Assembly (NCBI GenBank): GCA_905221605.1
Contig: CAJNDS010000272.1
Span: forward strand, 45,001 to 70,000
From: Symbiodinium natans
Taxonomy: Eukaryota; Sar; Dinophyceae; Suessiales; Symbiodiniaceae
Direction of reading: 5' to 3'
Length of the DNA: 25,000 bases
A program made the translations under genes and the position numbers. Shown in pieces: positions 15,041-22,762 of the stretch (positions are counted from its first letter, which is position 1; each line of letters starts with the position of its first letter). Below the pieces are notes generated by a model. It made no database searches, was not told where the DNA came from, and worked only from the letters and a program-made list of their open reading frames with translations.

Positions 15041-18000
15041 CTGGCCGACATCAGTCACGTCACGATCTTCACCCTAAACCCTAAACCCTAAACCCTAAAC
15101 CCTAAACCCTAAACCCTAAACCCTAAACCCTAAACCCGGCTACAGGCGGAACTGCGAGCTGGAAGATGTTGCGTTGGGGTTGGGCGCCTTGATGTGGCTG
15201 CCATTCAGCGCCAGCGCGTGCTCGCAGTCCTCTTTCGGGAAGGATCATGGGTTTAGGGTTTAGGGTTTAGGGTTTAGGGTTTAGGGTTTAGGGTTTAGGG
15301 GTTAGGGTTTAGGGTCTAGGGCTTAGGGCTTAGGGCTTAGGGCTTAGGGCTTAGGGTTTAGGGTTTAGGGGTTAGGGTTTAGGGTTTAGGGTTTAGGTTT
15401 AGGGTTTAGGGTTTAGGGAGAGTACACTCAGGTACTTAGGGAAGGATCATGGGTGTCCAGAGTCTTCGGGTTGTGGGTTCAGGCGGTGTTGGGCTTAAGC
15501 TTTAGGGTTTTCGGGATGGTAGAGTACACTCAGGCCTTGGTAGCCCCAATAGCCATATTCTAACAAGGGCACCCCCTTTTTTGGGCTGGTTGCTTTGTAG
15601 GGGAGCCTTGGACCAAAAAAAAGAGGGAAAAGGGACCATGGGTATAGTTCTGAGGAAGACGAGGGAGTTGAGAGTTCTTGGGCCGGGAGCACCTGTATGA
15701 GGCCGACACCTCTCCACCCCCTCCACCCCCCTCATTCACGCTAAACCCTAAACCCTAAACCCTAAACCCTAAACCCCACAAATCCCTACAATCCTTAAAG
15801 CGCTGCGTCCGGCGCACTCCTCCAGAGCTCCCTGAGGATTGCCGAGCTTGAGTCTCACCTTAAGGTCGCATGGGGTTTCTCAACATAGGCCTGTTAAGTG
15901 CTTAAGGTTTTGGATAGTTACTTTATAAGGGAACCTTGACCCAAAAAAAAAGGGGAGAGCCTCTCACCCTGTTTCAGCTCGTCGCGGGGCGAAGGCAGGA
16001 ACTACGCTCTTCAGGGTTTAAGGGTTTAAGGGTTTCAGGGCTTAGGGTTTAAGATTTCGATGTTTCGTTTCAGTCCGGTCGCCGGTGTTTCCGGAAGACT
16101 AGTAGGGAATGAGGGATCGAGGTAGAACATGCTTTAAGAAGGGCGTTTAATATCATGTGGGGTAATGTAAAGGTCGGAATAGTTACTAATGGTATCCCCT
16201 GATGGTCCCTTTATATTTATAGTATAATAACCCCCAAAACCCTAGTTTAATTTTTAAGGCCCCTATATTAGGGCATTCTTTTAAGGTTAGCCTAGGGCGT
16301 TTAATAGGGGTGGTTAGGATGCTGGTTTAGGGTTTTATGGTTTGGGGTTGTAGGGTACCTCATTTCTTCTAATCCTAAATCCTAAAACCCTAAAACCCTA
16401 AAACCCTAAAACCCTAAACCCCAAAGCCTAAACCCTAAACCCTAAACCCTAAACCCTAAACCCTAAACCCTAAACCCTAAACCCTAAACCCTAAACCCTA
16501 AACCCTAAACCCTAAACCCTGGCCGTGGCCTAAAAGCATGAACAGCCCTCACAAAGACGCAGGAATAGCCGTCGAGGTCACGGCGAGTGCGCGGTTCGTC
16601 CAGGCAGACGCATCGTCCGCCTGGTACTGAAGGCTTCTGGTGTAGTAGGCCTCCGAGATGTCATGGGTTTCCTTTAGGGCTATTTAGGGATCATTAAGCC
16701 TAATTAAGGCTATTTAAGGGGGGGAACCTAATCCGAGCATCTGTTTAATTGTGGGGGGGTCCCCCCCCCCCCCCCCTCACCGCAATAATAAAGGCAGGGT
16801 TCCGCAACAATAAGACCATGGCAATGTTTTGATTATCGATTGAAAACAATAGGCTGCAGATCCCTGAGGTGCTGTAGCTTCGCAGCTCAGCAAGCAAAAC
16901 AAGAAGCCCGCCGACAGATTTTTGAACCGCCCCGAAGACATTTTCTTTAAATGTGGTGCTATTGGCTCGTACGAAAACCACCGCAATGGAAAGTAGTCTT
17001 CCGGCGGGCTTCTCGACGAAAGAAGTTTCTTTAAATGTGGTGGTATTAATTAAACTGATGCTCGGATTTGGGGGGGGGGGGTGTGGCGCAGAGTGAGGTC
17101 CTCTCGGTCTTACGAGTCATCTAGTAGCCTTTGATCACTATCACTATGACATCTACAAAGCTGAGCTTTGGAATGGTGTTACCAGAATCGCTTTCATATT
17201 CGAAGTCAGCCCTAAACCCTCAACCCTAAACCCTAAACCCCACACCCCAAACCCTAAACCTTAAACCCTAAGGTTAAGAACCTGTCTCATGCCGACTCGA
17301 CTTCGTCGACCCGCTGGCGCCAAGAATCTCCACTTAAAAGCCCTCTCAGGGCTTTTGCAGAGCTGACGTATGGCCCCCCGAAGGGTTTGGGGGTTCAGGG
17401 CTTAGGGTTGAGGGTCTTCTTCTTCTTCTTCTTCTTCTTCTTCTTCTTCCGCCGCTGCGTCTTCTCAATCGCGTGAAGGGAGGAACACGTGAGCTGCAGG
17501 GGGCATTTCTTGGCACCACGCTCACTCCAGACTTGCCGAGTTCAAGGTCCAGTCATTCGTGCGACACACAAGGGTTTGGGGTTAGGGTTTAGGGTTTAGG
17601 GTTTAGGCTTTAGGGTTTAGGGTTTAGGGCTTAGGGTTTAAGGATTGAATGTTCTAGGCTGTGTAGTCTAAGGCAACTCTAAGGCAACGCAAAGAACAAG
17701 GAAGTCACAAGCTGAGGTTCTGTTCCGTCAGCCATCACGTCGTACCAAACTATGCGAAGTTGAAACATGATATCAGCTTCCATCTGGACACCCTAAACCC
17801 TAAACCCCAAAGTCCCTAAAGACTGCCACCAGGACCAGTCAGAGCCTGCAAACTCCCGCGATGCCTCGGCCTCCGTGAAGTCTTTTGAGTAAAAGGCCTT
17901 GCGAGCACTTCATGGAAACTAGGGGCCTACGAAGCGGTTCAGGGTTTAGGGTTTAGGGTTCAGGGTTCAGGGTTTAGGGTTTCCACAGTCCCAGCGAGAT

Positions 18001-18406
18001 AATTGCGAGATGGTGTGTACTGTCTCGGAGGCCTGCATGGTGGAACTTTTCATTCTCTTGCTGATTCTCTTGCTATCACCACAAACAAATGAGTAAATAA
18101 ATAAATAAATACATACATATACATATAGGCACTCACGAAGAACGAAGCCCCACCCCATGGTAGAGTGCAATGCAGTGTAGCGTTTGACTTGAATCTGTCG
18201 TGGAACGGTTGCAGCTGACATTGTGCTTATGTCTACTTCTGCTGGTTATGCCAAGAACCCTAAACGGCTCTTCAATGACGTGCCGTTTAAAGCCAGAAGC
18301 TGTCTGTTCCTCAACCCTAAACCCTAAACCCTAAACCCGTAACCCGTTCCAGTCTCGCCTCGTTGCCCTTCTCTTTCTCGCTGTCGGCCATGTGCTTCTT
18401 GTGAGC
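14966..18406 (-). CDS. Multi-exon gene with a three-repeat TPR domain (SPAG1/HOP-like co-chaperone type)
   Basis: Six mini-exons of 33-75 nt (18359-18406, 17865-17897, 16582-16650, 15820-15858, 15188-15229, 14966-15040), all phase 0, join into about 102 residues with no stop and give three TPR units. It opens with KEKGNEAF, passes through YYTRSL, TNRALA and DCEHALAL, and ends in IKALHRKGKALYEL. The five basic/Asn positions of the Hsp70/Hsp90 EEVD-binding 'carboxylate clamp' (K and N in repeat 1, N in repeat 2, K-x3-R in repeat 3) are all present. A co-chaperone adaptor role is therefore inferred. The sequence resembles SPAG1/RPAP3/HOP-class TPRs, but the ends of the protein were not identified with confidence, so no symbol is given. 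Five introns (147 to 1214 bp) separate the exons, and all carry telomere-like arrays. Confidence 0.85.
15070..15136 (-). repeat. CCCTAAA array (~9 copies)
   Basis: Fills nearly half of the 147-bp intron between TPR exons 5 and 6. Confidence 0.95.
15188..15229 (-). CDS. TPR exon 5
   Basis: Only 42 nt, reading DCEHALALNGSHIK, the end of TPR 2 and the K of the next repeat. Edges: AAAGAG|GAC and a GC donor (AAG|GCGCCC). Confidence 0.88.
15237..15534. repeat. Tandem A-array-B duplication (15-bp and 14-bp direct repeats)
   Basis: GGGAAGGATCATGGG occurs at 15237-15251 and 15439-15453. AGAGTACACTCAGG occurs at 15419-15432 and 15521-15534. The order A-array-B-A-spacer-B shows that one A-to-B unit was duplicated and that the telomere-like filling differs between the copies (about 170 bp of TTTAGGG/TTAGGGC in one, decayed in the other). 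Confidence 0.85.
15250..15419 (+). repeat. TTTAGGG array with a GGGCTTA block
   Basis: About 24 units. A central run of CTTAGGG is flanked by TTTAGGG on both sides. Confidence 0.95.
15571..15637. repeat. Dispersed T-tract/A-tract element, copy 1
   Basis: Core: CCCTTTTTTGGGCTGGTTGC...GGGGAGCC-TTGGACC-AAAAAAAAG. The T-tract/GG and CC/A-tract arms are inverted to each other. See the copies near 15908, 21047 and 21932. Confidence 0.7.
15740..15777 (-). repeat. CCCTAAA array
   Basis: Five copies. Confidence 0.95.
15820..15858 (-). CDS. TPR exon 4
   Basis: 39 nt, reading VRLKLGNPQGALE between CTTAAG|GTGAG and a GA donor (GAG|GAGTGC). Joined to exon 5 it reads GALE-DCEHAL, the canonical TPR helix B; reading through instead would lose the TPR pattern. 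Confidence 0.88.
15908..15962. repeat. Dispersed T-tract/A-tract element, copy 2 (left arm decayed)
   Basis: TAGTTACTTTATAAGGGAACCTTGACC followed by nine A's matches the right two thirds of the other copies. Confidence 0.65.
15963..16377. other. Intron DNA between TPR exons 3 and 4
   Basis: Contains TTTAAGGG-type remnants at 16010-16050 and AT-rich TTTAGGG-derived sequence. A small minus frame with a GTGAGA edge near 15970 is the only exon-like piece and lies inside the intron defined by the TPR join. Confidence 0.5.
16378..16520 (-). repeat. CCCTAAAA then CCCTAAA array (~19 copies)
   Basis: Four eight-base units pass into about 14 pure heptamers. Confidence 0.95.
16582..16650 (-). CDS. TPR exon 3
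   Basis: Reads AYYTRSLQYQADDASAWTNR then ALA: end of TPR 1 and the start of TPR 2, with the clamp Asn in TNRA. Edges: CTCGGAG|GCC and GCC|GTGACC, the only GT donor within the TPR block. Confidence 0.9.
16730..17068. mobile_element. Inverted-repeat (MITE-like) element inside a TPR intron
   Basis: AATCCGAGCATCTGTTTAATT (16730-16750 ) is the reverse complement of 17048-17068 with one mismatch in 21. The ~339 bp inside has a G-run/C-run pair, a second inverted pair AGAAGCCCGCCG (16902-16913, 17002-17013) and a 17-bp direct repeat TTTCTTTAAATGTGGTG (16942, 17026). Two minus frames of about 70-78 codons are open but unrecognised. No clear target-site duplication is visible because both flanks are homopolymeric or repetitive. 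Confidence 0.6.
17069..17860. other. Intron DNA between TPR exons 2 and 3
   Basis: Holds CCCTAAA (17213-17272, 17790-17812) and TTTAGGG (17573-17642) arrays, a (CTT)n run at 17415-17449, and small exon-like islands near 17280-17350 and 17450-17560. The latter are skipped by the TPR join and are therefore not called. Confidence 0.5.
17865..17897 (-). CDS. TPR exon 2 (33-nt micro-exon)
   Basis: Reads AFYSKDFTEAE between CGCAAG|GCC and a GC donor (GAG|GCATCG). It is recognisable only because both neighbours complete the TPR 1 consensus (KGNE-AFYSKDFTEAE-AYYTRSL). Confidence 0.87.
17938..17982 (+). repeat. TTTAGGG/TTCAGGG array
   Basis: Six copies, in the intron between TPR exons 1 and 2. Confidence 0.9.
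18090..18127. repeat. AAAT then ATAC microsatellite
   Basis: Five AAAT units followed by ACATACATATACATATA. Confidence 0.9.
18313..18350 (-). repeat. Short CCCTAAA array
   Basis: Four copies just 3' of TPR exon 1. Confidence 0.9.
18359..18406 (-). CDS. TPR exon 1
   Basis: Reads AHKKHMADSEKEKGNE between GTGCAG|GCT and a GC donor (GAG|GCGAGA). KEKGNE opens TPR 1 and carries the first two clamp residues (K, N). The frame stays open upstream, so the exon may begin earlier. Confidence 0.87.
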
Positions 18407-18886
18407 CTGCACTGGGCAAGAGCAAACTCCTCCGTGCAGCAGCAATGAAAACTGCCGCGGGCTCATTTTTTGCGATTGCTGAGCATAGAAACAACCTTCA
18501 TATCTGTGTATGTGCATATACATATGTATATACATATATATATATATACATATATATATATTAATCAGTTAGTATTAGTTATTAGTTGTATGTTCACAAA
18601 CGATAAATTAAGAACAAAATAAGACAATCGTAGAATAATATGAGAATGATATACGTGAATATAATGACGTACAAAACAGGTCCTCATCGAGTATGTAATC
18701 TCATCTTCATGCCCCTATTGGCTACTTCGCAACTTTCGGGCCTCCATAGGTCTCATGTGTGACACCACATATATTAGGGGGGGGAGTCTTATGACACAGA
18801 TCAAAAAAGACCTCCTAAATCAGACTCAGTGACAGGAATAAAAGGAAGGAAGTGCATGCGGCTCTCAGAGAGGCACTCCTAAAGCA
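18407..18886. other. AT-rich stretch with TA microsatellite, no supported gene
   Basis: (AT)n-type tracts run from 18505 to 18565. The rest is AT-rich and shows no codon bias; a G9 run lies near 18777. Confidence 0.6.
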
Positions 18887-18973
18887 GGTTTAGGGTTTAG
18901 GGTTTAGGGTTTAGGGTTTAGGGTTTAGGGTTTAGGGTTTAGGGTTTAGGGTTTAGGGTTTAGGGTTTAGGGC
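18887..18973 (+). repeat. Pure TTTAGGG array (~12 copies)
   Basis: Perfect heptamers. The unique block that follows (18974-19050) has an exon-like plus frame (AYDTEHKSISCK, then GTGGGC) and an open minus frame. Confidence 0.95.
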
Positions 18974-19079
18974 TTACGACACCGAACACAAGAGCATCAG
19001 TTGCAAGGTGGGCCTTCGAGCCATAGGCTCACGGCTCCCACAGCCCTTGAACTTGGGTTTTGGGTTCAATGGGTCAAAG

Positions 19080-19258
19080 GGTTTAGGGGTTTAGGGGTTT
19101 AGGGGCTTAGGGGCTTAGGGGTTTAGGGGTTGAGGGGTTGAGGGGTTTAGGGGTTTAGGGGTTGAGGGGTTTAGGGGTTTAGGGGTTTAGGGGTTTAGGG
19201 GTTTAGGGGTTTAGGGGTTTAGGGGTTGAGGGGTTTAGGGGTTTAGGGGTTTAGGGCG
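19080..19258 (+). repeat. TTTAGGGG octamer array (~22 copies)
   Basis: The unit is eight bases (one extra G) throughout, with TTGAGGGG and CTTAGGGG variants, distinct from the heptamer array only 100 bp away. Confidence 0.95.
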
Positions 19259-19301
19259 TTAAACATCTCTAAGCCTCTAAGCCCTCTACAGGCCCTCTAA
19301 C

Positions 19302-19383
19302 CTGAGCATCTTATCTCGACTGTTGAAGGCCTCCGGCACCTCGCTGACATTCGTGACCACCTCGGTGGCAGCCTCCGCGTGGG
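19302..19383 (-). CDS. Candidate exon
   Basis: Reads HAEAATEVVTNVSEVPEAFN then SRDKML, between GACAAG|CCC and a CAG|GTTAGA donor. Codon bias is strong. It may precede the TPR exons or belong to the prenyltransferase-like exons upstream. Confidence 0.6.
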
Positions 19384-19414
19384 CTTGTCAACCCTGTGAA
19401 GGCTCTCCCACTTT

Positions 19415-19470
19415 CAACCCTAAACCCTAAACCCTAAACCCTAAACTCTAAACCCTAAACCGTAAAGCAC
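19415..19470 (-). repeat. CCCTAAA array
   Basis: Seven copies, the last ones decayed. Confidence 0.9.
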
Positions 19471-19517
19471 AACCGCAAACCGCAAAATCACAGGAGCTGA
19501 TCTCCCTGGCATTTATC

Positions 19518-19577
19518 TGCAGGGCAGCCGCGCACGCGTTGCGGTAGTTCCACAGGCTCAACATCTCTGGGTAATTA
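19518..19577 (-). CDS. Protein prenyltransferase alpha-subunit repeat-like exon
   Basis: Reads NYPEMLSLWNYRNACAAAL. P-E-x4-W-N-Y-R is the signature of the PPTA repeat of farnesyl/geranylgeranyl transferase alpha subunits (Rab GGTase alpha and relatives). Only one repeat is visible, so the family call is provisional. Edges: TCAG|T and a GA donor (CA|GATAAA). The frame remains open a little further. Confidence 0.55.
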
Positions 19578-19683
19578 CTGACAGCCGCCAACGACCCACT
19601 CTGAACCCCCTACTGCTCTTGAAAAGCAAGGAAAGCCACAACCGAGTTCATCATGAGCGCTGTGTGCTCTTTGCCTAAAGGGC

Positions 19684-19734
19684 CCAAAGCTTCCCGCTTT
19701 CCATAGCCTCGGGATGCTTCATTTCTTTCTCCAC
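19684..19734 (-). CDS. Candidate exon upstream of the prenyltransferase-like exon
   Basis: Reads VEKEMKHPEAMESGKLW (17 codons, phase 0) between GAAAAG|GTG and a GC donor (TGG|GCCCTT). A charged helix fits the N-terminal region of Rab GGTase alpha, but this is only an inference. Confidence 0.5.
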
Positions 19735-20061
19735 CTTTTCATGCAGTCAGCGTTTGTATTGTGAAGTCTTTCAAGGAGGCGCCAAGGCCTCAAGTGCGTG
19801 TGAATCCCCCGGTAGGGGTAGAGGAGGACCAGGTGGCGTCTGCTCATGGACTTCTCTACCAAGCTGAATCAAAAAACCCAGAAAAATGGGGGACGCCGCC
19901 CCAACCTCCCAGAAAAAGGCCAACATTTGCTGCAAACGGTGCAAGGTGCCAACCATCATAGGCCGGGCACGGGAATGCTTGGGTCCAAGCATCCCATGGC
20001 GATGAGCGGGAGTCAAACGAACACCCTGTGCAGCACGTCGGTATCAGATGAGCGCAGTGTT
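19735..20061. other. Island with overlapping open frames
   Basis: A hydrophobic minus frame (19771-20016, with LHRLQQMLAFFWEVGAASPI) and two plus frames (19761-19961, 19846-20070) overlap. None shows a domain or decisive codon bias. Confidence 0.35.
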
Positions 20062-20237
20062 TGGGTTTAGGGTTTAGGGTTTAGGGCTTAGGGCTTAGGG
20101 CTTAGGGCTTCGGGCTTTGGGCTTAGGGCTTGGGGTTTGGGGTTTGGGGTTTAGGGTTTAGGGTTTAGGGCTTAGGGCTTAGGGTTTAGGGTTTAGGGTT
20201 TAGGGCTAGGGCTTAGGGTTTAGGGTTTAGGGCTTGC
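20062..20237 (+). repeat. TTTAGGG/CTTAGGG array
   Basis: About 25 units with blocks of CTTAGGG and TTTGGGG variants. Confidence 0.9.
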
Positions 20238-20289
20238 GGTTCAGGGAGTCCGGGAGGAGTGATGCCGACATGCTCTGGCGCAGTGCCCG
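20238..20289 (-). CDS. Candidate helical exon
   Basis: Reads RALRQSMSASLLPDSLN between GTGCAG|CGG and a GC donor (C|GCAAGC). Supported by edges and codon bias only. Confidence 0.4.
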
Positions 20290-20324
20290 CTGCACGCGCC
20301 GCGATATATTTTCTAAATGCATCC

Positions 20325-20503
20325 CTTAATAACCTCTCTCTATATATACATACATATGTATGTCTATTGTTATAACCTCTCTCTATATATACATATATAT
20401 ATACACATACATATGTATGTCTATTTATTGTGGCCTAGAAACTGCCCAAAAAATGCTCATTCAACTTGAGTGATATCTCGTTCAACTTGAGTGATCTTCT
20501 TGT
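20325..20503. repeat. Two small tandem duplications
   Basis: A ~45-bp unit beginning ATAACCTCTCTCTATATATACAT and ending CATACATATGTATGTCTATT occurs twice (from 20327 and 20371). A ~21-bp TTCAACTTGAGTGAT unit occurs twice at 20459-20495. Confidence 0.8.
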
Positions 20504-20765
20504 GAGTGTACAAGGCACTCTGTTTCAGCATCATCGCATTCCCAACAAACCAATGTAAGTTAAAGAGAATCTAAACTACCCGCAATACCCTGTCAAGTTA
20601 AAGGGGCAATATGTGAAGTGGTGCAACCTACTAATTGCTTTAGAACCCTCCCCAACATGCAAATATGATTCCTTATTCAGTGTAATATAGGGATTATCAC
20701 TTTCTATTCTTTTGGGGTTCTTAAGCAAATAGTAGAAACATGACGAAGCATCAGAGGCAACATCG

Positions 20766-20784
20766 CAGCGCTGAAAAAGCGCTG
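20766..20784. other. Conserved hairpin, copy 1
   Basis: CAGCGCT-GAAAA-AGCGCTG. The same 7-bp stem recurs in copy 2 (21645-21664) with a different loop (AGATAT). Confidence 0.7.
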
Positions 20785-21046
20785 TCGCGTCATACGCCAA
20801 GGCCCCTGGCGACGGGCGGCTGCAACTTTCTCAACCAGTCGACTTGAAAAAACAGTGCAAAACATGAAAACGCTAAACAGCCCTAAAACCCCCCCCCCCC
20901 CCCCCCCCCGCCGAAACCCCTAAACCCCCCCCCCCCCCCCCCCTCCGACTCAACAGTAAGCATCTGTGACCACCAAGCCGACGTCTCTAGGGCGGGCCAC
21001 GCCAAGCTGATTTAGACACCCTATCATCTTGGTAGCCGAATCTAAG

Positions 21047-21100
21047 GAGACCCTTTTTTGGGGTTGGTTACTTTACAAGGGGAGCCTGGAACCAAAAAAG
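21047..21100. repeat. Dispersed T-tract/A-tract element, copy 3
   Basis: GACCCTTTTTTGGGGTTGGTTACTTTACAAGGGGAGCCTGGAACCAAAAAAG: the most complete copy. Confidence 0.75.
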
Positions 21101-21574
21101 TGCGAAAGGGCGGCACTGCGCTACCAAGTCATGCAAGGTAACCCCCCCCCCATTCCCCTTCCCCCCCCCGCCTTCCCCCTCTGTCAACCCCCGAAATCTC
21201 CGAAAGCAGCACCGGGACGTGCGCCAGCCCTCCCGTCGCAGGAAAGCCAATCAATCTACTGCGATCTACGACATTGAAATTCTGAGATTTCCGCCACACA
21301 AATGCAAAAAACAAAGATGAAGCTCTCGCACTCACAGCCCAGGATTGCTCCCCCGCAAGCACTGTGTACTATCCGGGTGATGGGCCTTACCGAAGCAATG
21401 ACTCGCAAAGTTGTTCAACTTGCGTAGAGATGCACAAAGCAGGAAGCGAAGGGATTTCAATTGAGGCTTCAACGGCTTCGGATTGAGGCTTTAGAGCAAA
21501 AAGACTCTGTGTCAGCTTCATCGCAACACACTTCGGTCCGCGTAACCCAAAATACCCATTTGAGCTCAAGATAG

Positions 21575-22337
21575 TGAAAAGTCTAAACTACCCGAAATAC
21601 CCTGTCAAGTTATGAAACGCGACGAAGCATCAGAGGCAAAAGCTCAGCGCTAGATATAGCGCTGTCGTGTCATACGCCCAGCCCTGGCGACGGGCGGCTG
21701 CAACTTTCTTCACAACGCCTGGACTCATTTCTGCCACGCAACAGCACAACCAGTCCACATGAAAAAAACAATGCAAGACATGAACACCTGCAGCCGCCCG
21801 CCAACTCAACAGTAAGCATCTGTAAATATCTGTAACCACGAAGCCGAGACGGCGCGTCTCAAGGGCGGGCCACGCCAAGTTGATGTAGACACCCTATATC
21901 TTGGAAGCTGAACAACCGTATTGATAAAGGGGACCCTTTTTTGGGGTTGTTACAAGGAACTCGGAACTTAAAGGTTGTTACAAGGAACCCTCCCCCTCCC
22001 CCCCCCCATCTCCCCCGCCCCTCCACCCCCACCCCCCCCCCACCCCGCTCCTCCCTCCTCAACCTCCGAAATACCCGAAAGCAGCACCCGGGATGCGTGC
22101 CAGCCCTCCCGTCTCGGGAAAGCCAAGAATCTACTAATCTACTGCGATCTACGACATTGAAATTCTGAGATTTCCGCCACACAAATGCAAAAGGCGAAGA
22201 TGAAGCTCTCTCGCATGCCATGACTCGCAAGGTTGTTCAACCCTAGAATTATATAAGCTGTTCAGATGCCCAGAAAGCAGGACGCGAAGGGATTTCAATT
22301 GAGGCTTCAATGGCTTCGGATTGAGGCTTTAGAGGCT
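21575..22337. repeat. Tandem segmental duplication, copy 2
   Basis: Shorter than copy 1 (about 760 versus 935 bp) because of several indels, but collinear throughout. Both copies end with ATTTCAATTGAGGCTTCA then GGCTTCGGATTGAGGC. Confidence 0.85.
21932..21990. repeat. Dispersed T-tract/A-tract element, copy 4 (rearranged)
   Basis: GGACCCTTTTTTGGGGTTGTTACAAGGAACTCGGAAC, then a partial repeat of GGTTGTTACAAGGAACC. It falls at the same place in duplication copy 2 as element copy 3 does in copy 1. Confidence 0.7.
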
Positions 22338-22459
22338 TCTTCAAAAACTGCGGCAGGTGAAGCTTTAGTTGTATTGTCCGGCCTGCCATCGCTGGAAACA
22401 GTTGGGCTTGCTAACGGCCAGCCCAAAAGCTAAGGCTAAGCGAGAGGGTAGTAACTTGG

Positions 22460-22574
22460 ACCCTAAGCCCTAAACCCTAAACCCTAAACCCTAAACCCTG
22501 AACCCTGAACCCTGAACCCTAAACCCTAAATCCTAAACCCTAAACCCTAAACCCTAAACCCTAAACCCTAAACC
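22460..22574 (-). repeat. CCCTAAA array (~16 copies)
   Basis: Contains a block of three CCCTGAA units. Confidence 0.95.
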
Positions 22575-22576
22575 CT

Positions 22577-22661
22577 AGCTCTGATTGAACATGGCGGCTC
22601 CAGTGATGCAAAGGCGGCCTTGCAAAGTGGGAACGGTATGCAACCGTTGCTTTCGATCAGG
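22577..22661 (+). CDS. Candidate ARM-like exon 1 (strand not certain)
   Basis: On plus the frame is open from array to array and reads LIEHGGSSDAKAALQSGNGM followed by QPLLSIRFK, reminiscent of an armadillo-type helical repeat. A GA donor (AAA|GAGCC) and the GAAGAG acceptor at 22759 join it in phase to the next island. Minus frames are also open, so this is tentative. Confidence 0.4.
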
Positions 22662-22670
22662 TTCAAAGAG

Positions 22671-22756
22671 CCTAAACCCTAAACCCTAAACCCTAAACCC
22701 TAAACCCTAAACCCTAAACCCTAAACCCTAAACCCTAAACCCTAAACCCTAAACCC
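22671..22756 (-). repeat. Pure CCCTAAA array (~12 copies)
   Basis: Bounded on both sides by AAGAGCC (22664-22670 region and 22758-22764). Confidence 0.95.
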
Positions 22757-22762
22757 GAAGAG

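Larger units (their letters stand above)
20566..21500. repeat. Tandem segmental duplication, copy 1
   Basis: Shares an ordered series of near-identical segments with copy 2: TCTAAACTACCCGCAATACC, the GACGAAGCATCAGAGGCAA segment, the AGTAAGCATCTGT segment, a T-tract element, CTACTGCGATCTACGACATT, and GGATTTCAATTGAGGCTTCA. It carries two C-runs of about 18-20 (20887-20943) absent from copy 2. No coding gene is recognised. Confidence 0.85.

Noticed and set aside
16745-16986. 69- and 78-codon minus frames inside the inverted-repeat element as a transposase
   Set aside because: No DDE-type or other transposase motif is visible, and the element is too short; it would be non-autonomous.
20447-22340. 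Proline-rich frames at 21029-21277 and 21941-22230 as genes
   Set aside because: They translate C-runs in the two duplicated copies and are not conserved between copies in frame.
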